Origin: Rhizobium sp. NFR07
GTDB lineage: Bacteria > Pseudomonadota > Alphaproteobacteria > Rhizobiales > Rhizobiaceae
DNA: 64,000 bases
NCBI RefSeq assembly: GCF_900111905.1
Contig: NZ_FOKM01000001.1
Span: forward strand, 1 to 64,000
Direction of reading: 5' to 3'
Part shown: piece by piece, positions 53,419 through 62,820 of the stretch
Layout of the letters: every line of letters starts with the position of its first letter
Position numbering within the stretch: the stretch's first letter is position 1
Notes under the pieces: model-generated
The model's input: the letters and a program-made list of their open reading frames with translations, nothing else
Database searches by the model: none
What the model was told of the DNA's origin: nothing
Position numbers and translations under genes: made by a program

Positions 53419-55413
53419 GTGAAACCTTTTATTTCATGGGCCGTTGTGGGGCTCATGAGTGCCGGGAAAATCGATCCGAAATCTGAAAAGAGTATCAGGC
53501 AGCCCGAGCCCGATGATCCCTTGCGGGCTGAAGATCAGCCCATCGAAGCCGAGCCGCTACCCGACGCCATCGAACCCGATCAGGGAATGACGCCTGAAGA
53601 GGCCGAACAGGCGCGCAAGGCCTATCTTCTGAAACGGTTCTGGATCAGCGCGCGCGGTTATTGGAGCCGCCGCGGCGACCGGTTTGCATGGCTGGCTTCA
53701 ATCGTTCTTCTGGCATTGATCGGTCTCAATGTAGGCTTCCAATATGGCATCAACGTCTGGAACCGTGAAATCTTCGACGCGATCGAACAGCGCGATGCAT
53801 CGTCCGTCTACTATCTGGGAGCGGTCTTTCCACCGCTTGTTCTGGGCAGCGTAACACTTGTCACCATACAGGTTTTCGTCAGGATGCTGATCCAGCGACG
53901 CTGGCGCTCCTGGTTGACAAAGGCCTTGATCGCACGATGGCTGGCGAATGGCCGATATTACCAGTTGAACCTCATCGGCGGAGACCATCAGAATCCGGAA
54001 GCGCGGATTTCCGAGGATATGCGGATTGCGACCGAGTCACCCGTAGACTTTGTATCGGGTGTCATTTCCGCATTTGTATCTGCCTCGACCTTCATCGTCG
54101 TCCTGTGGACGATCGGTGGCGCCCTGACCCTGCCGATCGGCGGATGGTCTGTCACGATCCCCGGCTTTCTCGTGGTTGCGGCGGTGATCTATGCCTTCGT
54201 GACCTCCGGCTCGATCGCTTACATTGCCCGCAACTTTGTCCAGGTCTCCGAAGTCAAGAACCAGGTTGAGGCCGAGTTTCGCTATACCCTGACACGCGTG
54301 CGGGAAAATGGCGAAAGCATTGCTTTGCTCGGAGGCGAAGAGGAAGAGCGCAACGAGCTCGACCGGACATTCCAGAAGGTCCGCGAGCAATGGCGGCAAC
54401 TGGCGCACCAATACATGCGCACGACGCTAGTGTCGCACGGATCCATGCTGATCGCCCCTGTGGTTCCGGTCCTGCTCTGTGCTCCGAAATTTCTCGAGGG
54501 CAGCATGTCGCTCGGCCAAGTCATGCAGGCAGCATCGGCTTTCACGATCGTCCAGACCGCCTTCGGCTGGCTGGTGGATAACTATCCTCGACTTGCAGAC
54601 TGGAACGCCTGCGCCCGGCGCGTCGCCTCACTGATGATGTCGCTCGACGGGCTTGAACGCGCAGAGACGAGCGATCGCCTGGGACGCATCACGCGGGGAG
54701 AAACGCAGGACGAAACAATGCTCAGCCTTCACGATCTCTCGGTATCGCTCGGAGACGGGAAGGCCGTCGTGAAGGAGACGGAAGTTCAGATCGAACCGGG
54801 CGAACGCGTACTCGTTGCCGGGGAGTCCGGCTCCGGCAAGAGCACGCTGGTGCGGGCGATCGCCGGGCTCTGGCCCTGGGGCGAAGGAAGCGTCAATTTC
54901 CGCGCTGACAGTCGCTTGTTCATGCTTCCGCAGAAGCCCTACATCCCGACCGGGACGCTTCGCCGGTCCGTCGCTTATCCTCAGGAGGCCGAGAACTGGA
55001 GCATCGAGGAAATCGGCGCCGCCTTGGAGAAGGTTGGCCTAGGGCATCTCAAAGACAAGCTCGAGGAAGACGCCCCATGGGATCACACCCTGTCCGGCGG
55101 CGAGAAACAACGGCTCGCTTTTGCCCGCCTTCTGCTGAACGATCCCGATATCGTCGTCCTGGATGAAGCAACGTCGGCGCTCGATGACAAGAGCCAGGAC
55201 AGGATCATGGAGACGGTCATCGATGAACTGCCACAGGTGACGATCTTGAGTGTCGGCCACAGGGCTGAGCTCGAAGCGTTTCACAGCCGCAAGATCACCC
55301 TCGAAAAGCGCGATGGTGGGGCGAGGCTCGTCAGCGATGTCGACCTTGTTCCCAGGAAAGGGAAGCGCATGGTTCTTTCGCGCCTGTGGAAGAAGCCGCT
55401 GAAGCGACCTTAA
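53419..55413 (+). CDS. ExsE/BclA-like ABC transporter (SbmA/BacA-type membrane domain fused to ATPase)
   Basis: A protein of up to 664 residues. A charged N-terminal extension (about 1-70) precedes an SbmA/BacA-like membrane domain (WNREIFDAIEQRD, RWLANGRYYQLNLIGGDHQN, NPEARISEDMRIATESPVDF). A nucleotide-binding domain follows, with Walker A GESGSGKST, signature LSGGEKQR and Walker B IVVLDEATSALDD. Relatives (ABCD-type, ExsE, BclA) import antimicrobial peptides or affect very-long-chain fatty acids in rhizobia. The start is uncertain: GTG at 53419 or ATG at 53455, neither with a good ribosome-binding site. Confidence 0.87.
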   Translation: MKPFISWAVVGLMSAGKIDPKSEKSIRQPEPDDPLRAEDQPIEAEPLPDAIEPDQGMTPEEAEQARKAYLLKRFWISARGYWSRRGDRFAWLASIVLLALIGLNVGFQYGINVWNREIFDAIEQRDASSVYYLGAVFPPLVLGSVTLVTIQVFVRMLIQRRWRSWLTKALIARWLANGRYYQLNLIGGDHQNPEARISEDMRIATESPVDFVSGVISAFVSASTFIVVLWTIGGALTLPIGGWSVTIPGFLVVAAVIYAFVTSGSIAYIARNFVQVSEVKNQVEAEFRYTLTRVRENGESIALLGGEEEERNELDRTFQKVREQWRQLAHQYMRTTLVSHGSMLIAPVVPVLLCAPKFLEGSMSLGQVMQAASAFTIVQTAFGWLVDNYPRLADWNACARRVASLMMSLDGLERAETSDRLGRITRGETQDETMLSLHDLSVSLGDGKAVVKETEVQIEPGERVLVAGESGSGKSTLVRAIAGLWPWGEGSVNFRADSRLFMLPQKPYIPTGTLRRSVAYPQEAENWSIEEIGAALEKVGLGHLKDKLEEDAPWDHTLSGGEKQRLAFARLLLNDPDIVVLDEATSALDDKSQDRIMETVIDELPQVTILSVGHRAELEAFHSRKITLEKRDGGARLVSDVDLVPRKGKRMVLSRLWKKPLKRP

Positions 55414-55476
55414 ATCTCCGCTGCGTCTAAGGACACGATCCCAGCGGCTTGCCTCTGCCTGGAGGCTGCAAACAGG

Positions 55477-55863
55477 TCAGGCCGACAAGGCAGGCCCACG
55501 GGTCGCGTTTTCCGCTTCGTGATGCGGCATTTCATCGATAACTGCAATCAGGTCGGAAAAACACACAGGCGCTGGAGCTGCCCATTTCACGCAGTCGTTC
55601 TCGTCCACAAGCGAAGATGAGAACCGGTCGAACGAGAGCTTGTAGCTATCGGCGATATCACCTGCGCTTGCCACACAACGACAGTCGCCATGCAGAGCGA
55701 CTGCTCCCGTCGGCGAAACCTCGACGACGATGATCGATCGGTCCCTCAATTCCTGCGAATGCCGCTTCAACTCGTCCGCCTGCTGATGCCGAAGCTGAGA
55801 ATCGTTCCCGGCAATAAGCAGCATCCATTTCGGCTTCTGCTCGGTTACAAAGAGATCAGACAT
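55477..55863 (-). CDS. Small hypothetical protein, DUF4174-like
   Basis: A 128-residue protein. The segment WMLLIAGNDSQLRHQQADEL followed by SQELRDRSIIVVEVSP resembles DUF4174 proteins, which have a thioredoxin-like pattern without the CXXC. No signal peptide is visible. The ATG at 55863 has AAAGGG upstream; a longer frame from 55956 is less likely. It converges with the ExsE/BclA-like gene. Function unknown. Confidence 0.6.
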   Translation of the reverse strand: MSDLFVTEQKPKWMLLIAGNDSQLRHQQADELKRHSQELRDRSIIVVEVSPTGAVALHGDCRCVASAGDIADSYKLSFDRFSSSLVDENDCVKWAAPAPVCFSDLIAVIDEMPHHEAENATRGPALSA

Positions 55864-56081
55864 GACAAGCCCTTTCACATCACGGTTCAGCTGCCGCAAA
55901 ATTTCGCACTGCTGGCCATCGAGATCGCCTTTGAAGTGAAGCCTGTCTCTGGGCAAAACGTCATCGGGCCAAGCTTCAGGTCGCGACGCTCATTGAAGTG
56001 ACATTAGAACTGCCACAGAGGTGAAAAGTTGCCCTCGCAAAGATCTTTACTTGGCTGTTGGTCCACGGCACAAAAACGGTA

Positions 56082-59000
56082 TCAAATGACCACCGTGTCA
56101 TGCTGACGAGTAGGCATCGGCTTCCAGCGCTCTTCCAGAGCACGGAAAATCATAAAGAGAGCCGGTACAACAAAGATCGACAGCACCGTCGATATCAGCA
56201 TGCCGCTGACGACGGATATGCCGATCGACTTGCTCGCACTGGCGCCGGCACCGCTTGCGAGTACAAGCGGGATCATTCCGACGATGAAAGCGATCGAAGT
56301 CATCAGGATCGGCCGGAAACGGAGCTTGCCGGCAATCACGGCTGAATCCAGCAGAGACTTTCCTTCCTTGATCCTGAGTTCGCGAGCGAATTCAACGATC
56401 AGAATGGCATTCTTGGCCGCCAAAGCCACCAGCAGGACAAGGCCGATCTGCGTGTAGAGCGTATTTTGCAAGCCCAGTACCAGCAGCACCGCAACGGTGC
56501 CGGCAAGCGCCAAGGGCACCGAGAAAATCACCGGCAGCGGCCCAAGCCAGCTTTCATATTGGCCGGCAAGCACGAAATAGACCAGAACAAGCGCCAGTCC
56601 GAAGGCGATATAGATCTGGTTTCCGGCGAGCTTTTCCTGATACGAGATCGCCGTCCAATCGGTCGCGGCGCCCGCGGGGAGAACATTCGCGGCGGCCTTT
56701 TCCATAAACTGCATTGCGTCACCTGAACTGATATCGGGTTGAGGACGGCCAGCAATCGATGTGGCGGGATGCAGGTTATAGAGCGAGATCAGCGAAGGCC
56801 CGAGGGTTTCCCTGACATCGACCATGCTGCTGATCGGCACCAGCGAGCCGGACGCGTTCGGCACCTTCAGTCGGTCGATACCCTCCGCAACGCTGCGATA
56901 GGAGCCTTCCGCCTGTACATAGACTTGGAACGTATGCCCGAAGCGCGTGAACTGGTTGACATAGGCAGAGCCGAGATACCCCGAAAGCGCATTGAAAACG
57001 TCGCCGATCGCAGCGCCGAGTGTAGCGGCCTTGGTGCGGTCGACATTGACCGCAAGCTGTGGCGTGTTGAAATTGGCGTTCACCTGCAGCCCCTGGAGGG
57101 CAGGGTTTTTCGCCGCCTCACTAGCTACGCTGTTGGCGATGTCTGCAAGGCGGTTGAAATCGCCACTGCCGTCGGTCAGCTCGACCATCATCGTGAAACC
57201 GCCTGTATTGCCGATCCCTTGGATCGACGGTGGCGGAATCGCCGTTGCCATGCCGTCATCAAGGTTGGCGAGCCTGCCGGAGATCGACTGATAGATCGGC
57301 AGAAGGGCTTCGGACTTGCCGCGTTCGTCCCAAGGTTTCAGCACGATATAGGCCAGGCCTGCGCTGGGAAGCGGGGCATTGTTGTCGAGCAGCGAGACGC
57401 CGGCCACGGTGATGACGTTGGCGACACCCGGCTGTTCCTCAAGCCGCTCCTGCACCTGCTTCAGCGACCGGTCCGTACGCTCAAGCGATGCACCAGGCGG
57501 CAGTTGGACCGCGGCCACCAGATAGCCCTGATCTTCCAGCGGCAGGAAACCGGTCGGCACTTTCGACAGGCCGACGAAGGCCAGCGCCATGATGACGGCA
57601 GTAAAGGCGGCAACCAAATGACGGAAGCGCATGAGCCAGCTGAGAAACGCCGTATAGCCGTCTTCCAGCCGGGCAAAGCCTCGGTCGAACCAGCGGAAGA
57701 TGAAGTTGCGCTGCTCCACCGGCTTGATCGGCCGCATCCAGAGCGCTGCCTGCACGGGTTTGAGAGTTATCGCATTGACGGCGCTGATGATAGCGGTCGC
57801 GGCGATTACCAGCGCGAACTGTTGGTAGAGCTTTCCGGTGAGACCGGGCAGAAATGCCGCCGGCAGAAACACTGCGACCAACACCAAGGTGATGCCGATG
57901 ATTGGGCCGAACAGCTCTTCCATAGCTTTTTCAGCGGCCTGTGGTCCCTTCAGACCATCGGACATGTGTCGAGCGGCGCCTTCGACGATGACGATCGCGT
58001 CGTCGACGACAATGCCGATTGCCAGGACCAATGCGAACAGGGTCGACATGTTGATCGAGAAGCCCAACGCCGCCATGGCGGCGAACGCACCAATCAGCGT
58101 CACAGGCACGGTCGTCGCCGGCACCAGCATTGCGCGCCAGTCCTGCAGGAACAGCAGGATGACGACAAGCACGATGACACAGGCCTCGATCAGGGTCGCG
58201 TAGACGGATTCCACTGCGGCGTTGACGAATGCCGTCGTATTGAACGGTACGGCATAGGTCAGGCCCTGCGGAAACGCCTTCGCCAGTTCGCTCATGCGGC
58301 TTTCCACCGCTTGCGCGACTTCCAGTGCGTTGGCCTCCGGCAACTGGCTGATTGCCAGGGAAGCGGACGCCTTTCCATTCACACGAAAAATCTGGCCATA
58401 GGATTTCGAGCCCAGTTCGATACGCGCGACGTCGCGTAGCCGGGTTATAGCACCGGTTTCGGTATCGGACTTGACGACCACGTCTTCGAACTGCTCGACC
58501 TGATCAAGCCTGCCGGAGATTTCGATCGGGGTCTGAAAACCCTGCCCGGAACTCACCGGAGGCATGCCGATCTGGCCGCCGGAGACAGTCTGGCTCTGTG
58601 ACTGGATGGCGCTCACGATATCGGATGGCGCAAGCCCGCGTGCCTGCAGCCGGTCGGCATCGAGCCAGATGCGCATCGCATAGTCACCAGCGCCATATAC
58701 CGTCACGTCGCCAACGCCGGGAACACGGGCGATTTCGTCCTTCAGGTTGATCGTGGCATAATTGGCGAGGAAGAGGCTGTCATATTCGGGGTCCGCGGCA
58801 TCCAGCGTGACGAAAGCGAGGATCGACGTCGAACGCTTGCGAACCGTCACCCCCTGGGACTGCACGGAATTCGGAAGCTGGGCATTGGCCGCATCGACAC
58901 GGTTTTGAACGAGGATTTGCGCCTCGTCAGCATCCGTGCCGATGTCGAAAGTCACTGTCAGCGAATAGGTCCCGTCGCTGGCGCTGGTCGATTGCATGTA

Positions 59001-59231
59001 CAGCATGCCCGGCACGCCGTTGACCTGCTGCTCGATTGGCAGCGCCACCGTATCCATCAGTGTCTTGGCACTGGCCCCCGGGTAACGGGCCTGGACCTGT
59101 ACAGTGGGTGGTACGATGTTTGGATATTGCGCGACGGGCAGTTGCAGGAAAGCGATCGCACCGATCAAGATAGTCAGGAGAGCGATGACGTTGGCCAGAA
59201 CCGGCCGTTCGATGAAGAAGCGTGAAAACAT
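56082..59231 (-). CDS. RND multidrug efflux permease (HAE1/AcrB type)
   Basis: A 1049-residue inner-membrane proton/drug antiporter. It begins MFSRFFIERPVLANVIALL, has the transmembrane proton-relay aspartates in GIVVDDAIVIVEGAARHM and the characteristic repeat of the two large periplasmic loops (ARYPGASAKTLMDTVALPIE). It works with the adaptor encoded 12 bp upstream; no outer-membrane TolC-like gene is in the window. Substrates cannot be predicted. Confidence 0.93.
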   Translation of the reverse strand: MFSRFFIERPVLANVIALLTILIGAIAFLQLPVAQYPNIVPPTVQVQARYPGASAKTLMDTVALPIEQQVNGVPGMLYMQSTSASDGTYSLTVTFDIGTDADEAQILVQNRVDAANAQLPNSVQSQGVTVRKRSTSILAFVTLDAADPEYDSLFLANYATINLKDEIARVPGVGDVTVYGAGDYAMRIWLDADRLQARGLAPSDIVSAIQSQSQTVSGGQIGMPPVSSGQGFQTPIEISGRLDQVEQFEDVVVKSDTETGAITRLRDVARIELGSKSYGQIFRVNGKASASLAISQLPEANALEVAQAVESRMSELAKAFPQGLTYAVPFNTTAFVNAAVESVYATLIEACVIVLVVILLFLQDWRAMLVPATTVPVTLIGAFAAMAALGFSINMSTLFALVLAIGIVVDDAIVIVEGAARHMSDGLKGPQAAEKAMEELFGPIIGITLVLVAVFLPAAFLPGLTGKLYQQFALVIAATAIISAVNAITLKPVQAALWMRPIKPVEQRNFIFRWFDRGFARLEDGYTAFLSWLMRFRHLVAAFTAVIMALAFVGLSKVPTGFLPLEDQGYLVAAVQLPPGASLERTDRSLKQVQERLEEQPGVANVITVAGVSLLDNNAPLPSAGLAYIVLKPWDERGKSEALLPIYQSISGRLANLDDGMATAIPPPSIQGIGNTGGFTMMVELTDGSGDFNRLADIANSVASEAAKNPALQGLQVNANFNTPQLAVNVDRTKAATLGAAIGDVFNALSGYLGSAYVNQFTRFGHTFQVYVQAEGSYRSVAEGIDRLKVPNASGSLVPISSMVDVRETLGPSLISLYNLHPATSIAGRPQPDISSGDAMQFMEKAAANVLPAGAATDWTAISYQEKLAGNQIYIAFGLALVLVYFVLAGQYESWLGPLPVIFSVPLALAGTVAVLLVLGLQNTLYTQIGLVLLVALAAKNAILIVEFARELRIKEGKSLLDSAVIAGKLRFRPILMTSIAFIVGMIPLVLASGAGASASKSIGISVVSGMLISTVLSIFVVPALFMIFRALEERWKPMPTRQHDTVVI

Positions 59232-59243
59232 CAGATCATCCGA

Positions 59244-60476
59244 TCAGTTGGCTGCCGGTTCAGAGCTGCCTTGCGGCGTAGCCCCGGGATCGGTCTCGGA
59301 TTGGGAGGCAGACTTCTTCTCGACCTTTTCCCCGGCGCGGACGCCGGAGACGGCGTTCTGGACGATCCAGTCCTTCGTGGACACCTCACCCTGGACCTGT
59401 TGAAGGTCGCCGCTGCGTTCCAGCAACGTCACCGAGCGGCGCTCCACAGCGCCCTCGCTGTTGATCGCCAGGACGAAACGTCCCTTCTGGTCGGTACCGA
59501 TCGCAGAAGGTGGTATCAGCACGGCATCCTTCACTGTTCCCATGGGGATTCTCAACCTCAGAAAGAGGTTCGGGACAAGATCACGGTCCTTGTTGTCGAA
59601 AAGCGCCCGTACCGAAAGCGTGCCTGTTCCTGCATCGGTCTGCGGCGCGACGTAATCCAGCTTGCCTTTATAAGGAAAGCCGTCGTCGACCTTGGTTGCC
59701 GCCTCTACCGTGATTTTTCCAAGGTCCTCCGAGGTCAAGCCACGGGCACGCGCCTGCCGCCGGAGCTGCAACATATCGGCATCCGAGATGGAGAAAGACA
59801 CGTGGATCGGATCAAGCTTGACGATGGTCGCGAGCGTCGTGGGGCTACCGCTTCCGACCAGCGCTCCCACATCCGCCTGATGTGCGGTGACAAAACCGTC
59901 GAACGGGGCCGTGATGCTGGTATAGCCGAGGTTGATCTGCGCCTCTCTTAAGGAGGCTTTCGCGGAATCGAATTGTGCCTTGGCCTCGTCCCTGCTCGCG
60001 CGTGCGTTATCGACGTTGGCCTGGGTCGTCGTCGACGACCGGGCAAGCTCTTCTTGCCGCGACAGTTGCACCTGGGCGTTGTCCAGGCTCGCATGCGCCT
60101 GCTCGACCGATGCCTGAGCCTGCTGCATCTGTGCTTCATACTGATCAGGTTCGATCAGAAACAGACGTTGCCCGGCCTTTACCTCCGAGCCATCTCTGTA
60201 ATCGATGGTTTTCAGGTATCCCGTAACGCGGGCGGTGAGATCGACGCTGTCGAGGGCCTTGGTCGTGCCCGTCTGATGGAGATACCGGACAATAGTCGAT
60301 GCTTTCGGCTGAACGGCATTTACCGACTTGGGAGCGGTCTGAGGCTGTTGCTGACTTTCGGCGGAGCAGCCGGCAAGCAGAAATGCGACTGCGAGAAGCA
60401 TCATCCCTCCCCCGATGGAATGCAGAGGATCCAACAGGCGGGTGAATGAACTGGCTTTCTTGCATCGCATTGGCAT
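59244..60476 (-). CDS. RND efflux periplasmic adaptor (membrane-fusion lipoprotein)
   Basis: A 410-residue HlyD/AcrA-type adaptor. The lipobox LLAGC places the lipidated cysteine at residue 37. Barrel and lipoyl segments flank a helical hairpin rich in Gln and Ala (QAQASVEQAHASLDNAQVQL). It ends with the membrane-proximal domain (DWIVQNAVSGVRAGEKVEKK). The preferred start gives MPMRCKKASSF; the reading frame stays open upstream to 60560. It is the first gene of the efflux operon. No regulator gene adjoins it; the 270 bp upstream show an AT-rich patch (TTGCAATATTG, near 60624) that may be promoter. Confidence 0.9.
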   Translation of the reverse strand: MPMRCKKASSFTRLLDPLHSIGGGMMLLAVAFLLAGCSAESQQQPQTAPKSVNAVQPKASTIVRYLHQTGTTKALDSVDLTARVTGYLKTIDYRDGSEVKAGQRLFLIEPDQYEAQMQQAQASVEQAHASLDNAQVQLSRQEELARSSTTTQANVDNARASRDEAKAQFDSAKASLREAQINLGYTSITAPFDGFVTAHQADVGALVGSGSPTTLATIVKLDPIHVSFSISDADMLQLRRQARARGLTSEDLGKITVEAATKVDDGFPYKGKLDYVAPQTDAGTGTLSVRALFDNKDRDLVPNLFLRLRIPMGTVKDAVLIPPSAIGTDQKGRFVLAINSEGAVERRSVTLLERSGDLQQVQGEVSTKDWIVQNAVSGVRAGEKVEKKSASQSETDPGATPQGSSEPAAN

Positions 60477-60746
60477 GCCTATTGGTGTCTTGAGAGAATG
60501 GGGATCTGCTTTTCCGAGACCGGACGCGGTTTGAACGATCCACGGCGGCCCGGATGCCACCCGACGGTGTCAGCAGGCGCAAAGTCTGAACGCTTCTCTA
60601 GGGCGTGGCCGTTGCTACAGATTTGCAATATTGTTGCTGTTTGTTACGCGACCGCAGATGCCTGCCGTGCATCCACTCGCGCCGACCGCTTCAACTACAG
60701 CGGAGGCTGACGCCCGTGTTAAGGGCATCGTCAGGTGAGGCCACAA

Positions 60747-61796
60747 TCATCGCTGACTGAAATATGCACTAGCTGCATCAATATCCTCGGGCGTCAGCTG
60801 CTTCGCCACTCCCTCCATCAGGTGCCCATAGAAGGATCCGCCTCTGATCTCAGCATGGAAGAGTGACAGTTGCTGGCGCAAATAGGCTGAATTCTGGCCC
60901 GATAGCTTCGGATAGGCAGGATTGGCGCTCGCCTTGTCATGACAGCTCAGGCAGGCCGGAATCTTGTCGGCAACTCGGCCTTCCTCCGCAAGCACACGAC
61001 CCTTTTCCACAAGCCCCGCATCCTGTTGCACAAGCGGCCGAGTTGCACGTGGCTGATTGGCGTAATATGCAGCCAATTCCGGCAGGCCCTCTCTCGGCAG
61101 CGTACCTGCCGCGACCTGCATGATTCCGCTCGGACGCTTCGTATCGGCATAGGCCTTCAATGCGTTCAGGAGATAGGCTTCCGACTGGCCGGCGAGCCGC
61201 GGAATGAGGCTGGTGTCATTAAGTTTGCTTTCGGCATGACAGCTTTCGCAGGTGATCGGGAGTGGCGAAACCTCACCCGCATGGCCGATGCCATGCAGGC
61301 CGGACGCCTGCATGTAGGCATTGGCATCCATGTCCGGCAGCTTGCGAAGGAAGGCAACCATCGACCATACCTCGTCGTCGCGCGACTGCGTCGGCCACGC
61401 TGGCATGCCGGTGAAACGGACGCCGTGCTTGACGATCTCGAACAATTCCGCGTCCGTCCATTCCAGAACGACCTTCTTCAGGTCCGGCGGAGGCGGCAGC
61501 ATGGCGAGCACCGAGGCTGGCGCAGCCTGCGCCGGCGATCCGTGACAGGTGGCACAGCCGGTCTCGAAATGCCCTGCGGCACCTGGTATCAGTGCCGGAT
61601 CATCAAGCGGCGGTGTGTCCACGAAGGCGACACGCGTCGCGACCGAATTGCGCATCACCCAATGCAGAAACCAGTCCGTGATCGCCCAATGGCCGGTTGA
61701 GGCGCGCACGCTCATCAACCCGGACCAGCCGACACCGAGGCCGAGAAGCGGCAGGAGGATGACGAGCACGATCAGGTGCTTCCAGCGAACGGTCAT
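60747..61796 (-). CDS. Tri-haem c-type cytochrome of the caa3-type oxidase cluster
   Basis: A 349-residue membrane-anchored protein. One N-terminal helix (about residues 8-28) is followed by three CXXCH haem sites: CATCH (81-85), CESCH and CLSCH. Two or three cytochrome c domains are therefore present, probably carrying electrons to the oxidase encoded upstream. The ATG overlaps the stop of the CtaG-like gene (ATGA) and has GGAGGAGGG before it. It is the last gene of the visible cluster. Confidence 0.87.
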   Translation of the reverse strand: MTVRWKHLIVLVILLPLLGLGVGWSGLMSVRASTGHWAITDWFLHWVMRNSVATRVAFVDTPPLDDPALIPGAAGHFETGCATCHGSPAQAAPASVLAMLPPPPDLKKVVLEWTDAELFEIVKHGVRFTGMPAWPTQSRDDEVWSMVAFLRKLPDMDANAYMQASGLHGIGHAGEVSPLPITCESCHAESKLNDTSLIPRLAGQSEAYLLNALKAYADTKRPSGIMQVAAGTLPREGLPELAAYYANQPRATRPLVQQDAGLVEKGRVLAEEGRVADKIPACLSCHDKASANPAYPKLSGQNSAYLRQQLSLFHAEIRGGSFYGHLMEGVAKQLTPEDIDAASAYFSQR

Positions 61797-62440
61797 CGGG
61801 CCCTCCTCCTTTGTGTCTCGGGCACACCTGAATTCAGCGTCGTCGCGAGCAGAGACACGCCACCGGCGAGATAGACGGCCGCGCCGACAAGAAGCATGAT
61901 GACCCCACCGGCCTGCTGGTCGACGAGCGGGCTGAGAGTGAAGCCGAAACAAGTCACGTCACCGACGCCGTAAAGCGCTCGCGGCGACAGTGCCAGCAAT
62001 GCGCCGAGCAACGTCATGTGCATGGATGTGAACAGCAATCCGAAAGCGCCGGCCAGGCGACGACCATCGCGACCTTCCTGCAGACCACCGCCAAGACAGG
62101 AAAGCCAAAGTGCCAGCCCCGCGGCAAGAAAGGTCAATTGTTCGACGGCTGCAATGCCCGAAGAGCTTTCAGACCCTAGACGCAACGCCGGGATATGCCA
62201 GGCCCAGACCGCCAGCAGTTCGACCACCGAGGCGACGACCGGTGTGAACCATGCCCAGCGGGCAGGAAAATCCGCCCGCGTTCCCGACAGACCTATGGCG
62301 ATCAACGGCGCTGCGCCAGCCACGATGCCCATATGGGCGATCATGTGGACGGTGAATGATGCCCGGTCGGCGAATGGGAGCAGGACGCCCCAGAAGAGGA
62401 GAAGAAACAGCAGGCCGGTGGCGAGACAGAAACGCTTCAT
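61793..62440 (-). CDS. ctaG: CtaG-like (Caa3_CtaG) membrane protein
   Basis: A 215-residue polytopic membrane protein with about six to seven helices. It has conserved histidines in MIAHMG, VWAWHIPALRL and SMHMTLLGAL, fitting the caa3_CtaG assembly family rather than the Cox11-type CtaG. It is involved in maturation or assembly of caa3 oxidases in other bacteria. Its ATG lies within the previous stop (ATGA), at 62440, so the upstream ATG at 62449 is not preferred. Confidence 0.8.
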   Translation of the reverse strand: MKRFCLATGLLFLLLFWGVLLPFADRASFTVHMIAHMGIVAGAAPLIAIGLSGTRADFPARWAWFTPVVASVVELLAVWAWHIPALRLGSESSSGIAAVEQLTFLAAGLALWLSCLGGGLQEGRDGRRLAGAFGLLFTSMHMTLLGALLALSPRALYGVGDVTCFGFTLSPLVDQQAGGVIMLLVGAAVYLAGGVSLLATTLNSGVPETQRRRAR

Positions 62441-62820
62441 CGCTGGCACTCCGCGATGAAGATGAGCGGGATCGCCACATACACTACGGCAACGAAACTG
62501 AGGCCCGAAAGAAGCAGCGTGGCAAACCCTTGGAACAGCGCGCGGTCCTGCCGCGTCGCCTCGTCATGCGGCGGATCGCCGGAACCGAAACCCCATTGCC
62601 GCCAGGCCAGGTAGGCCGCGAGGACAATCATGCCGAGCGCCACCACGGTAAAGCCGCCGAGGATTATTCGCATCGTGGAAAACTCGAAACCCAGCATCGC
62701 CGTCTTGGCGCAATAGACAGCGACAGCGCCATAACAGACGACGAAATGGACTGCCCAGACGATGGGTGCCGTAAACAAGGTCCAGAGGCTTTCGACCTCG
62801 CGCGGGATGAAGCTCTTCAT
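62437..62820 (-). CDS. Small oxidase-cluster membrane protein (127 aa)
   Basis: A 127-residue protein with three hydrophobic helices (PIVWAVHFVVCYGAVAVYCA, IILGGFTVVALGMIVLAAYL and LLSGLSFVAVVYVAIPLIFI). It overlaps both neighbours by ATGA and is therefore a built-in part of the oxidase operon. It may be a small subunit-IV-like or assembly protein; no motif decides this. Confidence 0.65.
   Translation of the reverse strand: MKSFIPREVESLWTLFTAPIVWAVHFVVCYGAVAVYCAKTAMLGFEFSTMRIILGGFTVVALGMIVLAAYLAWRQWGFGSGDPPHDEATRQDRALFQGFATLLLSGLSFVAVVYVAIPLIFIAECQR

Noticed and set aside
56739..58439. A 566-codon plus-strand reading frame inside the RND permease gene
   Set aside because: Antisense shadow of a clear 1049-residue HAE1 transporter.
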